NCBI GenBank assembly: GCA_030591685.1
Contig: JAUVAX010000006.1
Location: 22,536-86,535, forward strand
Source of the DNA: Pseudobdellovibrionaceae bacterium
GTDB taxonomy: Bacteria; Bdellovibrionota; Bdellovibrionia; Bdellovibrionales; UBA1609
Length of the DNA: 64,000 nucleotides
Direction of reading: 5' to 3'
This document shows, piece after piece, positions 1-9,573 of this stretch. The position numbers and the translations under genes were made by a program. Position 1 is the stretch's first letter; the number at the start of each line of letters is the position of its first letter. Below the pieces are notes generated by a model. The model did not search any database. It saw nothing but the letters and a program-made list of their open reading frames with translations, and was not told where the DNA came from.

Positions 1-2
1 GA

Positions 3-839
3 CTGTTCTCCGCCATGGTGACGATGATGTTAATCCCTGTTGTAGAGAGTATTTTTAATTACACAACCGATATTAAACTATTAGAGTTAAGTAATTTGAG
101 TCACCCGTTAATGAAAGAGATGGTGTTAAAGGCTCCGGGGACCTATCATCACTCACTTGTCGTGGGCTCTATGGTGGACGCCGCCGCTAAAGAAATAGGA
201 GCGAACGCACTTTTAGGAAAGGTCATGGCCTATTACCATGACATTGGAAAAATGGACCATGCTCAATACTTTATAGAAAACCAAAGAAAGGGCTTTAACC
301 CCCATGACCATATATCCCCCTATATGAGTAAAACAATTTTAATAGCGCATGTAAAAGACGGAGCAGAGCTAGGGTTAAAACATAAGTTGGGACGACCAAT
401 TATTGACGGCATACTTCAGCATCACGGCACAACCTTGATTTCTTATTTTTATAATAGGGCTCTAGAAGGGCACGATGACGACCATGGATATGTAGAAGAA
501 AGTGACTTTCGCTACCCTGGGCCCAAGCCACAGTTTAAGGAGGCGGCTTTGGTGATGCTCGCTGACAGTATTGAGGCCGCAGCAAGGTCGCTTGATGACC
601 CCACCCCAGCACGGTTACAAAATATTGTTCAAAGTATTATACAAAATAAATTTATGGATGCTCAGCTCAGTGACTGTGACCTGACACTACAGGATTTATC
701 TATTATTGAAGAGTCCTTTGAGCACGTTATTTTAGCCATATACCATCAGAGGGTAGAGTATCCAGGCCAGGCCAAATCTGAGCCTAAAGAGAGTGGTAAA
801 AAAAATGTAACACGATTAAGCCCAAAACTGGGTTCATGA
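3..839 (+). CDS. 7TM-HD family phosphohydrolase (PgpH/YqfF-like), C-terminal HD domain, truncated by window edge
   Basis: Frame open from base 3; APGTYHHSLVVGSMVDAAA...YYHDIGK and ILQHHG motifs of the 7TM-HD family; sits directly upstream of ybeY. Confidence 0.85.
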   Translation: MFSAMVTMMLIPVVESIFNYTTDIKLLELSNLSHPLMKEMVLKAPGTYHHSLVVGSMVDAAAKEIGANALLGKVMAYYHDIGKMDHAQYFIENQRKGFNPHDHISPYMSKTILIAHVKDGAELGLKHKLGRPIIDGILQHHGTTLISYFYNRALEGHDDDHGYVEESDFRYPGPKPQFKEAALVMLADSIEAAARSLDDPTPARLQNIVQSIIQNKFMDAQLSDCDLTLQDLSIIEESFEHVILAIYHQRVEYPGQAKSEPKESGKKNVTRLSPKLGS

Positions 840-1282
840 TGAACGTACTTTTTGTGAACCAAACTCAAAATCAAATTAATGAACGGGTATTTAAAGAGGC
901 GATTGATTTATTTGTTGATTTTTTACAAGCGCAGAAAATAAAACTCTCAAAACCATTTACCCTTGAGTTGAGTTTAGTTTTTATGGATGAGGCTCCAGCG
1001 GCAAGTTTAAATGATCAATTTCGCTCAAGCCCACAAGCGACGGATATACTTAGTTTTGAGCCCGTAGACCCATTGAGTTTTGGCGAACTTGTTATTTGCC
1101 CAGATGTGGTTAAAAAACAGGCTAAAGAACATAAATTAACTTTTGAGCAAGAGTGTGTTTATTTAATTTATCATGGGATTTTGCACCTCTTGGGCTATGA
1201 CCACGAAGAGCAAAATATTGCGGCCAAAGAGATGTTTAATTTGCAGGACCGTGGTTTTGAGCTATTTTTGCACCGCGCTTGA
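836..1282 (+). CDS. ybeY: Endoribonuclease YbeY (rRNA maturation)
   Basis: HGILHLLGYDHEE metal-binding motif (H-G-x-LHLxGYDH); overlaps upstream ORF by a few bases. Confidence 0.93.
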   Translation: MMNVLFVNQTQNQINERVFKEAIDLFVDFLQAQKIKLSKPFTLELSLVFMDEAPAASLNDQFRSSPQATDILSFEPVDPLSFGELVICPDVVKKQAKEHKLTFEQECVYLIYHGILHLLGYDHEEQNIAAKEMFNLQDRGFELFLHRA

Positions 1283-1346
1283 AAGAAAGTAAATGATCTC
1301 GTGCTCATATCGTTTTATGATACCTTGTTCTTCATAAGGTGAAAGT

Positions 1347-2469
1347 ATGTCAATCGAAACTGAAATTGCAGATATTAGGGTGTCATTAAAAGAGCTTGAG
1401 GTTAAGAGCTCTGAACTTCGGGGGTATCTTTGATGTTGAAAAAAAGAAAAAGCGTTTACAAGAGTTAGACCTTTCTAGTCAAAACCCTGATGTTTGGAAC
1501 AACCATAAAGAGATGCAAAACATCAATCAAGAAAAAGCCTCTTTAGAGAAAGTGGTTGGGTCTTGGGCTCAATTAAATCAAAAAATTGAAGACGCTCAGC
1601 TATTATTAGAAATGACTCAAGAAGAGGGTGATGAGGAGGGTTTTAATGAACTTAAGCTTGAAATGGATATTATTACGGCTCACGCCACCTCTTTAGAGAC
1701 CCAAAGCCTTCTTAATGGAGAGCTCGATCAAAACAGCTCATATATGACCATAAACTCAGGTGCCGGAGGGACTGAGGCCTGCGATTGGGCCGGAATGCTG
1801 CTGAGAATGTTTACCAGGTATAGCGAAAAGCAGCAATTTAAAGTAGAGCTTTTAGAGCTCACTGAGGGCGAAGAGGCTGGGATTAAATCGGCAACCTTAC
1901 ACATTCAAGGGACCTACGCCTACGGGCTATTAAAAGCTGAAACTGGAGTTCATAGGCTTGTGCGGATCAGCCCCTTTGACTCTAATGCCAGAAGGCATAC
2001 AAGCTTCGCTGCAGTTCATGTTTGGCCTGAAATAGATGATGATATTGAAATTGAGGTTAAAGACGAAGACTTACGTATTGATACTTATAGGTCTGGCGGC
2101 AAGGGGGGGCAGCATGTGAATAAAACAGACTCAGCAGTAAGAATAACCCACACCCCAACTGGTGCTGTTGTGCAATGTCAAAGTCAGAGAAGCCAGCTGG
2201 CCAACCGTGAAGCTTGTATGAAAATGTTAAAAGCGGCTTTATATGAATTAGAAACTGAAAAACGTCAAAAAGAAAAAGATCAAACAGAGGCTGGTAAGAG
2301 AGCCAATGAATGGGGGAGTCAGATAAGGTCTTATGTTTTAGCCCCGTACCAAATGGTCAAGGACCACCGAACTCATTGCGAGTCGAGTAACCCAGACAAC
2401 GTATTAGATGGTTCGTTAGATATATTTATTGAGGCCTTTTTAAAATCAAAAGCCCAGGGTGACTTGTGA
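1347..2469 (+). CDS. prfB: Peptide chain release factor 2, expressed through a +1 programmed frameshift (TGA at 1431-1433)
   Basis: ATG at 1347 opens a frame MSIETEIADIRVSLKELEVKSSELRGYL-TGA; a +1 shift at CTT TGA continues as DVEKKKKRLQELDLSSQNPDVWN... RF2 motifs GGKGGQHVNKTDSAVRITH (GGQ) and NTYRSGG-like region present. Confidence 0.95.
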
Positions 2470-3698
2470 ATCGACTTTTTTTTAAATTTTGGATTGCTTG
2501 GAGATACTTGTTTGAGAGAGGAGGCTCCCGTTTAACCTCAAGCCTTGGGATTTTAGGTTTAAGCCTTGGAGTGGCGAGCCTCTTTGTGTCTATGGCGGTT
2601 ATAAGTGGTTACGAAACCACTTTGAAGACAAGTCTTATTGATATGGTCGGACATGTTTTGGTGGTTAAACGAGGTTCTAGCGAAAAAAAAATTGATAATT
2701 TAATAGAAGACCTCAGTCCATTTATGAGCTCTATAAAAGAGTACTCTCCTTTTTTATGGCTTGAAGGTCTTTTGGTTCATAACGGCAAGCTCAATGGTAT
2801 TTTGATAGAGGGCGTTGACCCTGAAACGGTACAAAATGTATTGAATTTTGAATCAAGAGTGATTCAGGGGCGAGTAGACTTTGGTTTTGAGGATAAAATT
2901 ATAAAAGTTCTTGTTGGTAAGGGGCTCAGTCAAAAATTTAATTTAAAAATTAATGATGTATTTAAAGTAGCTATACCAACGGGTCAAGATATATACAGCT
3001 CTGATGTAAGACCTAAGATTGTAAAGCTTAAGCTTTCGGGTGTTTTAGAGTTAGGTCGATATGATTATAATCAAAGGTTTATAATGATGGACCTTCAGTC
3101 GGCACAAAGTATTCTTAATAAGCCAGGTAGAATTTCTGGAGTGCGAACACTTTTAAATGATGAAAATTTAGCAGATGATGTGAGCTTTAAAATTAATACT
3201 GATTTAGGGGACCCTTATTATGCGAAATCATGGATGGATCATGAGAGAAACATGTTTGATGCTGTTAAACTTGAAAAGCGGGTGATATTTTTTGTTTTGC
3301 TAGTGATTGTCATTGCAGCCTGCTTTAACGTTTCTAGCACTATATATGTAAGCGTTCTTAAAAAAATGAAAGACATTAGTATTTTACAAGCGATGGGTTT
3401 AAAAAAGAGCGATGTTCGACATATTTTTTGTTTGCAAGGGCTGTACATAGGAGTTCTTGGTAGTTTGTTTGGCATTGTGCTGGGGCTTATTTTTTGTGGA
3501 GGTTTTTTGTGGATACAAACACACTTTTCTATACTTCCGGCAGAAGCCTATAAGTTAGATTTTATTTATTTAGATTTACGGGTGGGCGATCTTTTTTGGG
3601 TTATAATGGCGTCATTACTGATTTGTCTATGCTCGGCCTTAATACCAGCTGCCAAGGGCGCAAACATTAATATTGTTGAAGGGGTTCGTTATGAATAA
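2466..3698 (+). CDS. Lipoprotein-releasing ABC transporter permease (LolC/LolE family)
   Basis: N-terminal RYLFERGGSRLTSSLGILGLSLGVASL, FtsX-like C-terminal TM region; followed by LolD-type ATPase. Confidence 0.88.
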   Translation: MNRLFFKFWIAWRYLFERGGSRLTSSLGILGLSLGVASLFVSMAVISGYETTLKTSLIDMVGHVLVVKRGSSEKKIDNLIEDLSPFMSSIKEYSPFLWLEGLLVHNGKLNGILIEGVDPETVQNVLNFESRVIQGRVDFGFEDKIIKVLVGKGLSQKFNLKINDVFKVAIPTGQDIYSSDVRPKIVKLKLSGVLELGRYDYNQRFIMMDLQSAQSILNKPGRISGVRTLLNDENLADDVSFKINTDLGDPYYAKSWMDHERNMFDAVKLEKRVIFFVLLVIVIAACFNVSSTIYVSVLKKMKDISILQAMGLKKSDVRHIFCLQGLYIGVLGSLFGIVLGLIFCGGFLWIQTHFSILPAEAYKLDFIYLDLRVGDLFWVIMASLLICLCSALIPAAKGANINIVEGVRYE

Positions 3699-4368
3699 TA
3701 ATTTAATTAAAGCTTATGGTCTTTGGAAGATTTATAATCAGGGAGGTAATGAGCTTAATATTTTAAAAGGTGTAGATTTCGAAGTCAGTGAAAAAGAAGC
3801 GGTTTGTATTGTTGGGGCCTCTGGGACAGGTAAAAGCACGTTGTTACACATTTTAGGTGCTCTCGATAGGCCCTCATCAGGAGAGGTTTATTATAAAGGA
3901 GAGAGCGTTTTTGATAAAACCGACGATCAACTAGCTCTCTTTAGAAACCAAGAGATGGGGTTTGTTTTTCAATTCCACCACCTTCTGCCTGAATTCACAG
4001 CACTAGAGAACGTGATGATGCCTGCGAAAATATCAGGCACTTTAGATAAAAAAAGCCGAGAAAAAGCTTTAATATTATTAGACCAGCTGAATTTGGTTGA
4101 CCGCTTGCGACATTATCCTTCTCAACTAAGTGGGGGAGAGCAGCAACGGGTAGCCATTGCAAGGGCTTTAATTAATGATCCCAAAATACTTTTTTGTGAC
4201 GAACCTACGGGCAACTTAGATTCAAAAAGCTCTCAGGTCATCCAGGACTTGTTTTTTGAGCTTAAAGACAAAATGGGGTTAGCATTGGTTGTTGTAACGC
4301 ATAACCTTCAGTTTGCTGAAAAGTTCCACACAAAAAAAATACTTGTAGACGGTCAGTGGGCTAATTAA
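3691..4368 (+). CDS. lolD: Lipoprotein-releasing ABC transporter ATP-binding protein LolD
   Basis: Walker [10 protein letters not shown], signature [15 protein letters not shown], Walker [16 protein letters not shown] at 3691 overlaps end of permease gene. Confidence 0.9.
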   Translation: MNNNLIKAYGLWKIYNQGGNELNILKGVDFEVSEKEAVCIVGASGTGKSTLLHILGALDRPSSGEVYYKGESVFDKTDDQLALFRNQEMGFVFQFHHLLPEFTALENVMMPAKISGTLDKKSREKALILLDQLNLVDRLRHYPSQLSGGEQQRVAIARALINDPKILFCDEPTGNLDSKSSQVIQDLFFELKDKMGLALVVVTHNLQFAEKFHTKKILVDGQWAN

Positions 4369-4471
4369 ACACGTGGTCGTAAGTTTGAGGCATTTTGACA
4401 TCTGTAATGTTTCAAGCTAGGGTTTCTCAAATTTTAAACTAAGTGCCTTAAAATATTGAGAATTTACGCCT

Positions 4472-6805
4472 ATGAAAAACACGTTTAAAAAGCTTACTTT
4501 TACGACATGGATTTTCCTATTTAGTGTTCAAGGTTGGTCGGCTCAGGCTTTTGATCGAAGCCCCTCAGCTGTAACTAAAATTTTAAAAATTCAAATTCGC
4601 GGTAATAAGAAAATAGAAATCCCTTCAATATTAGATAAGATTGAATCGGCTAAAACCCTGATCTACTCTAAAGCTCAAATTCGTAAAGATATTCAGGCGT
4701 TGTTTGATACGGGCTTCTTTTATGATGTGAGTGTTGATAAAAAAAATAGTGGAAGCAAAGTTATTTTAACTTACACAGTGATCGAAAAGCCATCTATTGT
4801 TGCCGTGAATTTTGTAGGCAATAGTAAAATCAAAGATGCCGAGCTGTCCGAGGCTATCGGCATAAAGAACTTTGAATTATTAAACACATCACGAATCAGT
4901 GAGGGTGTTGAAAAGGTAGAAAAACTATACGAAGAAAAGGGATATTTTTTAGCCCGTATTGAGCATAAAATTGAAAACGTTAAAACGGGCGCTAAGATTA
5001 TATTTATCATTAATGAGAATGATCAAGTAAGAGTTAAGCAAATTAGAATTTTAGGTAATCACAACATACCCACAGATAAATTAAAATCATCAATTAGGAC
5101 TCAAGAGGGTGGGTTTTTTAGCTTTATGTCCTCGGGCGACTCATTTAAAAAAGATATTTTTGATCAAGACATGCGCATGCTTAATTTTTTGTATTTTAAT
5201 GAGGGTTACATTCAGGCAAAAATTGATCGCCCGCAGGTTTTTGTAACCCCTGATAAAAAAGATATTTATATAACCATTCGAGTGGACGAAGGTGAGCAGT
5301 ATAAAATTGGCGGAATCAGCTTTGCCGGCGACATCATTTTTGATGAACAAGAGGTTCGAGATAAGTTGAAGCTCAATGTGGGAGATATGTTTTCGTCCCA
5401 AAAATTACAATTAGATTTACGTGAAATACAGGCTAAGTACGGAGATTTAGGTTATGCCTATGCCAACCCAATACCAAGAACAGACATTCGGCCCCAAGAA
5501 AAAAAGGTGTATATTACCTACGAGGTTGAAAAAGGCCAAAAAGTATACATTAACAAAATAAAAGTGGTTGGTAATACTCGAACTCGAGATAAAGTAGTTC
5601 GCCGTGAGTTAAAGATACTTGAAGGTGAGCTTTATAATGAATCTCGAAAAAGAGAGTCCGAGGAAGGCGTTAAAAGGTTAGGTTTTTTTGAAAAGGTAAC
5701 CTTTAGTACAAGTACTCCCGATGGTCGTCAGGACCAAATGGATATTGATATTATTGTAAAAGAGCGCAATACAGGGAGCCTTCAAGTCGGTGCTGGGTAC
5801 GGGAGTCAGCAGGGTTTTGTGTTTATGGGTCAGATCAACCAAACAAACCTCTTTGGTAAGGGGCAGAAATTGGGAGCGGCCCTGAACGTTAATAGTAATA
5901 AAACAGATTTTTCAGTGAACTTTACAGAGCCCTACTTTAAGGACACTAAGTGGTCAGTCGGATTTGATGCCTATCATAATTCTGACGAGAGCTCCGAGTT
6001 TAAGCAAGATAAAACAGGCGGAGCCTTTCGTGTGGGCCACCCCATTGCGGCCTACACCTATGGGTTTTTAAGATACAAAGTTGATTATACGAAAATAACA
6101 TTAATTGAAGGCGACAAGGATATCTTTCCGGTAGAAACAGCTAATGGACAAACAAACTCTATTACAGCCTCCGTCCAATACGATAAGAGAAATGATCGAT
6201 TTGTACCGTCAGAGGGGATGTTCTCCAGTTTATCTCTTGAGTATGCAGGGCTTTTTGGCGGTATCTCTTATACAAAAGGCTTAGCGAACTTTAGATATTA
6301 CCACACCGTATTTTGGGATGTGATTTGGAGAAACAACCTGGTATATGGCTTTGTAAACTCCAATGGCTCGGGAGAACCGCCCTTTAACCAACGCTTTTTA
6401 CTCGGGGGGCCAAATACATTAAGAGGCTACTATTACTCTACTGTGGGTAAAAGAAAGCGGTCGAAGGCAGCCTTTGACCAAGCGCAGGCAGATGGAAAAT
6501 CTAATGAAGAGTCTGAAGTATTAGCTTTAAGGCCCTTTGGTGGGGAGCAGCAATTTTACTACAACTTAGAGTTTATGTTTCCGCTTGTTAAAGAGGCTCG
6601 GGTTCACGGGGTGGTATTTTATGACATTGGTGAGGCCCAGGATACTATTGATTTCTCTGACTTAAAAAGTAATTTTGGTTTTGGCTTCAGATGGATCTCA
6701 CCTCTTGGCCCCTTGCGTTTTGAATGGGGTTTCCCGGTTAGTCCAGATGTGCGGTTTCACCCAGATGAAATGTTTTTTAACTTTCATATTGGCACGCCAT
6801 TTTAA
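4472..6805 (+). CDS. bamA: Outer membrane protein assembly factor BamA
   Basis: Signal peptide, repeated POTRA domains, C-terminal Omp85 barrel with GGPNTLRGYY (RGF/Y) motif and terminal FHIGTPF. Confidence 0.93.
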   Translation: MKNTFKKLTFTTWIFLFSVQGWSAQAFDRSPSAVTKILKIQIRGNKKIEIPSILDKIESAKTLIYSKAQIRKDIQALFDTGFFYDVSVDKKNSGSKVILTYTVIEKPSIVAVNFVGNSKIKDAELSEAIGIKNFELLNTSRISEGVEKVEKLYEEKGYFLARIEHKIENVKTGAKIIFIINENDQVRVKQIRILGNHNIPTDKLKSSIRTQEGGFFSFMSSGDSFKKDIFDQDMRMLNFLYFNEGYIQAKIDRPQVFVTPDKKDIYITIRVDEGEQYKIGGISFAGDIIFDEQEVRDKLKLNVGDMFSSQKLQLDLREIQAKYGDLGYAYANPIPRTDIRPQEKKVYITYEVEKGQKVYINKIKVVGNTRTRDKVVRRELKILEGELYNESRKRESEEGVKRLGFFEKVTFSTSTPDGRQDQMDIDIIVKERNTGSLQVGAGYGSQQGFVFMGQINQTNLFGKGQKLGAALNVNSNKTDFSVNFTEPYFKDTKWSVGFDAYHNSDESSEFKQDKTGGAFRVGHPIAAYTYGFLRYKVDYTKITLIEGDKDIFPVETANGQTNSITASVQYDKRNDRFVPSEGMFSSLSLEYAGLFGGISYTKGLANFRYYHTVFWDVIWRNNLVYGFVNSNGSGEPPFNQRFLLGGPNTLRGYYYSTVGKRKRSKAAFDQAQADGKSNEESEVLALRPFGGEQQFYYNLEFMFPLVKEARVHGVVFYDIGEAQDTIDFSDLKSNFGFGFRWISPLGPLRFEWGFPVSPDVRFHPDEMFFNFHIGTPF

Positions 6806-6843
6806 ACATGTATAATTTAAACAATTTTTTAGGGGATGATAGT

Positions 6844-7353
6844 ATGAAATTAAAAAGGCTAGTGTTTTTACCAGTATTATTTTTTAGTGTAGTGTCGATG
6901 GCCTCACAAAAAATTGGGTATGTTGACGTGCAAAGGGCGATCCTTTCAACAAAAGCGGGCAAGGCGGCAAAGAAAAAAATAGAAGCTGAAGTCGGCAAAA
7001 GAAAGAAGTCTCTTGATAAAAATAGGACTGCTGTTGAAAAAATGCAAAAGCATTTTCAAAAAAAGAGCCTTGTCCTTACAGACCAGGCAAAAAATAAAAA
7101 AATGGCTGAAATTCAAAGAGAGGGTATGAAGCTTCAGGAGCTCTATATGAAAATGCAAAAAGAGCTGCAGAAAAAAGAAAGAGACCTTCAAGAACCCATA
7201 CTTAAAAGCCTCAAAGCGGCTATCGAAAAAATCGCGAAGTCTGAGAAGTACGATGTCGTGTTAGAAAAATCGCAAAGTTTACTGTGGGCCTCTAAATCGA
7301 TCGATTTAACAAGTAAAGTGGTTAAAGAGTTTGAGAAAATCCATAAGAATTAA
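6844..7353 (+). CDS. OmpH/Skp family periplasmic chaperone
   Basis: Signal peptide then KIGYVDVQRAILSTKAGKAAKKKIEAE, long Lys/Glu-rich coiled coil; immediately downstream of bamA. Confidence 0.85.
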   Translation: MKLKRLVFLPVLFFSVVSMASQKIGYVDVQRAILSTKAGKAAKKKIEAEVGKRKKSLDKNRTAVEKMQKHFQKKSLVLTDQAKNKKMAEIQREGMKLQELYMKMQKELQKKERDLQEPILKSLKAAIEKIAKSEKYDVVLEKSQSLLWASKSIDLTSKVVKEFEKIHKN

Positions 7354-7356
7354 AAA

Positions 7357-7830
7357 ATGTCAGACAACACTAAATTAAAGAAAAACATGGATATCAATGA
7401 GGTTATGGAGATTTTACCTCAAAGATATCCATTTTTAATGATCGATAAAGTCATTGATCTTGAATTGCCTGCCGATAAAAAACAGATGGTCGGGCGAAAA
7501 ATTAAAGCTGTTAAAAATGTGACAGTTAATGAGCCGTACTTTCCGGGACACTTTCCTCATAGGCCAGTTATGCCGGGGGTTATGCAGGTAGAGGCTATGG
7601 CTCAAACAGCGGCGCTGGCCTGTTATGATGAAAGTAATAAGGGTCGAGACATACTCATTGCTGGCATTAATAAGGCTCGATTTAGAAGGCCGGTTGTCCC
7701 CGGAGATGTATTAATTTTTGAATCAGTAGTTATAAAGTATAAAAGTAAGTTGGCCGTCATAAGCTGTAAGGTTTTTGTTGGGGGTGATTTAGTCTCTGAG
7801 GCCGAGGTGTTGGCGGCTCTTGGGAGTTAA
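7357..7830 (+). CDS. fabZ: 3-hydroxyacyl-[acyl-carrier-protein] dehydratase FabZ
   Basis: MEILPQRYPFLMIDKV and PYFPGHFPHRPVMPGVMQVEAMAQ hot-dog active-site motifs. Confidence 0.95.
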   Translation: MSDNTKLKKNMDINEVMEILPQRYPFLMIDKVIDLELPADKKQMVGRKIKAVKNVTVNEPYFPGHFPHRPVMPGVMQVEAMAQTAALACYDESNKGRDILIAGINKARFRRPVVPGDVLIFESVVIKYKSKLAVISCKVFVGGDLVSEAEVLAALGS

Positions 7831-7850
7831 TGTTTTTTTAAGGAAATTTA

Positions 7851-8633
7851 ATGTCAGTACATTCAACCGCTATAATTGGACCTCATGTAAAGCTGCACCC
7901 ATCAGTCGCTGTTGGGCCCTTTAGTATAATTACAGGGGATGTCAGTATAGGGGCAGGGACAGTTCTTCACAGCCACGTATGCATTGGGTCTGAATTTGGT
8001 ATTGTTAGTATTGGTGAGAAAAATGAGTTTTATCAAGGTGCCGTTATAGGGGGAACCCCCCAAGATTTAAAGTATAAGGGTGAGCCTACAAAATTAATTA
8101 TCGGAAACAACAATATATTTAGAGAATTTTGCACACTTAACTTAGGCACGGTGACGGGCTTAGGTCAGACAGTTATTGGCAATGATAATTTATTAATGGC
8201 ATATGTGCATGTGGCGCATGATTGTTTGTTCGGTAATAATATTATTGTTGCTAATTCTACTCAGTTTGCGGGCCATGTAGAAGTGCAGGACCATGTAACA
8301 ATTGGGGGTCATTGTTCAATCACTCAGTTTATGAGGTTTGGCCGGTTTAGTTACATCGGAGCGAGTTCGTCTTTAAATAAAGATATCACCCCCTTTACGA
8401 TGGCCGAGGGTCGGTGGGCAAAGCTGAGAGCTACTAATAAAATAGGGCTCGAGAGAAATGGTTTTGATCAAAATGAAATTAGAAATATTCATAAAGCATT
8501 AAGAATACTGATTAAGGGTGAGGGCACTGTTTCAGCATTAGTCAGTAGAATTAAAGAGGAGTGTAAGGCTTCAGACTCCATACAAGAGTTATTGCATTTC
8601 ATAGAAGCTTCTCAAAAAGGCTTAGCAAGGTAA
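7851..8633 (+). CDS. lpxA: UDP-N-acetylglucosamine acyltransferase LpxA
   Basis: Hexapeptide-repeat left-handed beta helix, GGTPQDLKYKGEPTKLIIGNNN and MAYVHVAHDC motifs. Confidence 0.94.
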   Translation: MSVHSTAIIGPHVKLHPSVAVGPFSIITGDVSIGAGTVLHSHVCIGSEFGIVSIGEKNEFYQGAVIGGTPQDLKYKGEPTKLIIGNNNIFREFCTLNLGTVTGLGQTVIGNDNLLMAYVHVAHDCLFGNNIIVANSTQFAGHVEVQDHVTIGGHCSITQFMRFGRFSYIGASSSLNKDITPFTMAEGRWAKLRATNKIGLERNGFDQNEIRNIHKALRILIKGEGTVSALVSRIKEECKASDSIQELLHFIEASQKGLAR

Positions 8634-8637
8634 GTAT

Positions 8638-9573
8638 ATGAACAGTAAGGTGAGGGCTGCCGTAGTTGGAGTGGGTTATTTAGGCCGATTTCACGCTCAA
8701 AAATATAAGAGCATTGATAATGCAGTATTAGTTGCTGTTTGTGACTCTAATACTGATAATGCTAAAAAAAGCGCTTTAGAGTTAAGCTGTGAAAGCTTTG
8801 CTAATTATAAGGACTTATTAGGAAAGGTGGATGCTGTTACTATTGCAGCGACGACCTCGGCTCATTATGAAATTGCTAAATTTTTTTTGAAAAACAATAT
8901 ACATGTCAATGTTGAGAAGCCAATCACCTCAACGACAGTTCAGGCCCAAGAGCTTTGTGAATTGGCCTATAAAAATAATTTAAAACTTCAGGTAGGTCAT
9001 ATAGAGCGTTTTAACCCAGCCTTAGTGGCTGCGAAAAAAAAATTAAGAGACCCTATTTTTATTGAGTGCCACCGGTTAGCACCCTTTAAGCCTCGCGGCG
9101 TTGATGTGAGTGTTGTTTTAGATTTAATGATTCATGATTTAGATGTTATATTGTCCCTTGTAAACAGTGAGCCCAAACACGTCCACTCAGTAGGCACACC
9201 TGTGCTTACCCCTGAGGTTGATATTGCAAATGCCAGGGTAGAGTTTGAAAATGGCTGCGTTGCTAATATAACATCTTCTAGAGTTTCAAAGACGGCTCAA
9301 AGAAAATTTAGGGTTTTTCAGCAAGACCAATACTTATCCATTGATTTTGGTTCAGGAGATGTGAGCTTAACAACTAAAATAGGGGACTTTAGCGAAAGTG
9401 GAGAGCTCCCTCTAGAAGTTGAAAATTGGAGTTTAGAAAAAGGTGATGCTCTTTTGGCTGAAACGCAGTCTTTTGTTGATTCTATTATTAAAGACATTCC
9501 TTGTATTGTTACCGGAGAGGATGGACTTAAGGCCCTTAAGTTGGCGGAGACTATCGTTGAATCCTTCAAGTAA
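8638..9573 (+). CDS. Gfo/Idh/MocA family oxidoreductase, GnnA-like by position and family
   Basis: N-terminal Rossmann VVGVGYLGRFHAQKY, EKPITST motif; sits between lpxA and lpxB. Confidence 0.75.
   Translation: MNSKVRAAVVGVGYLGRFHAQKYKSIDNAVLVAVCDSNTDNAKKSALELSCESFANYKDLLGKVDAVTIAATTSAHYEIAKFFLKNNIHVNVEKPITSTTVQAQELCELAYKNNLKLQVGHIERFNPALVAAKKKLRDPIFIECHRLAPFKPRGVDVSVVLDLMIHDLDVILSLVNSEPKHVHSVGTPVLTPEVDIANARVEFENGCVANITSSRVSKTAQRKFRVFQQDQYLSIDFGSGDVSLTTKIGDFSESGELPLEVENWSLEKGDALLAETQSFVDSIIKDIPCIVTGEDGLKALKLAETIVESFK

Noticed and set aside
4390-4420. TTGACA-like sequence upstream of bamA as sigma-70 promoter
   Set aside because: TTTTGACATC has no convincing -10 at 17 bp (TAGGGT only); too weak to call.
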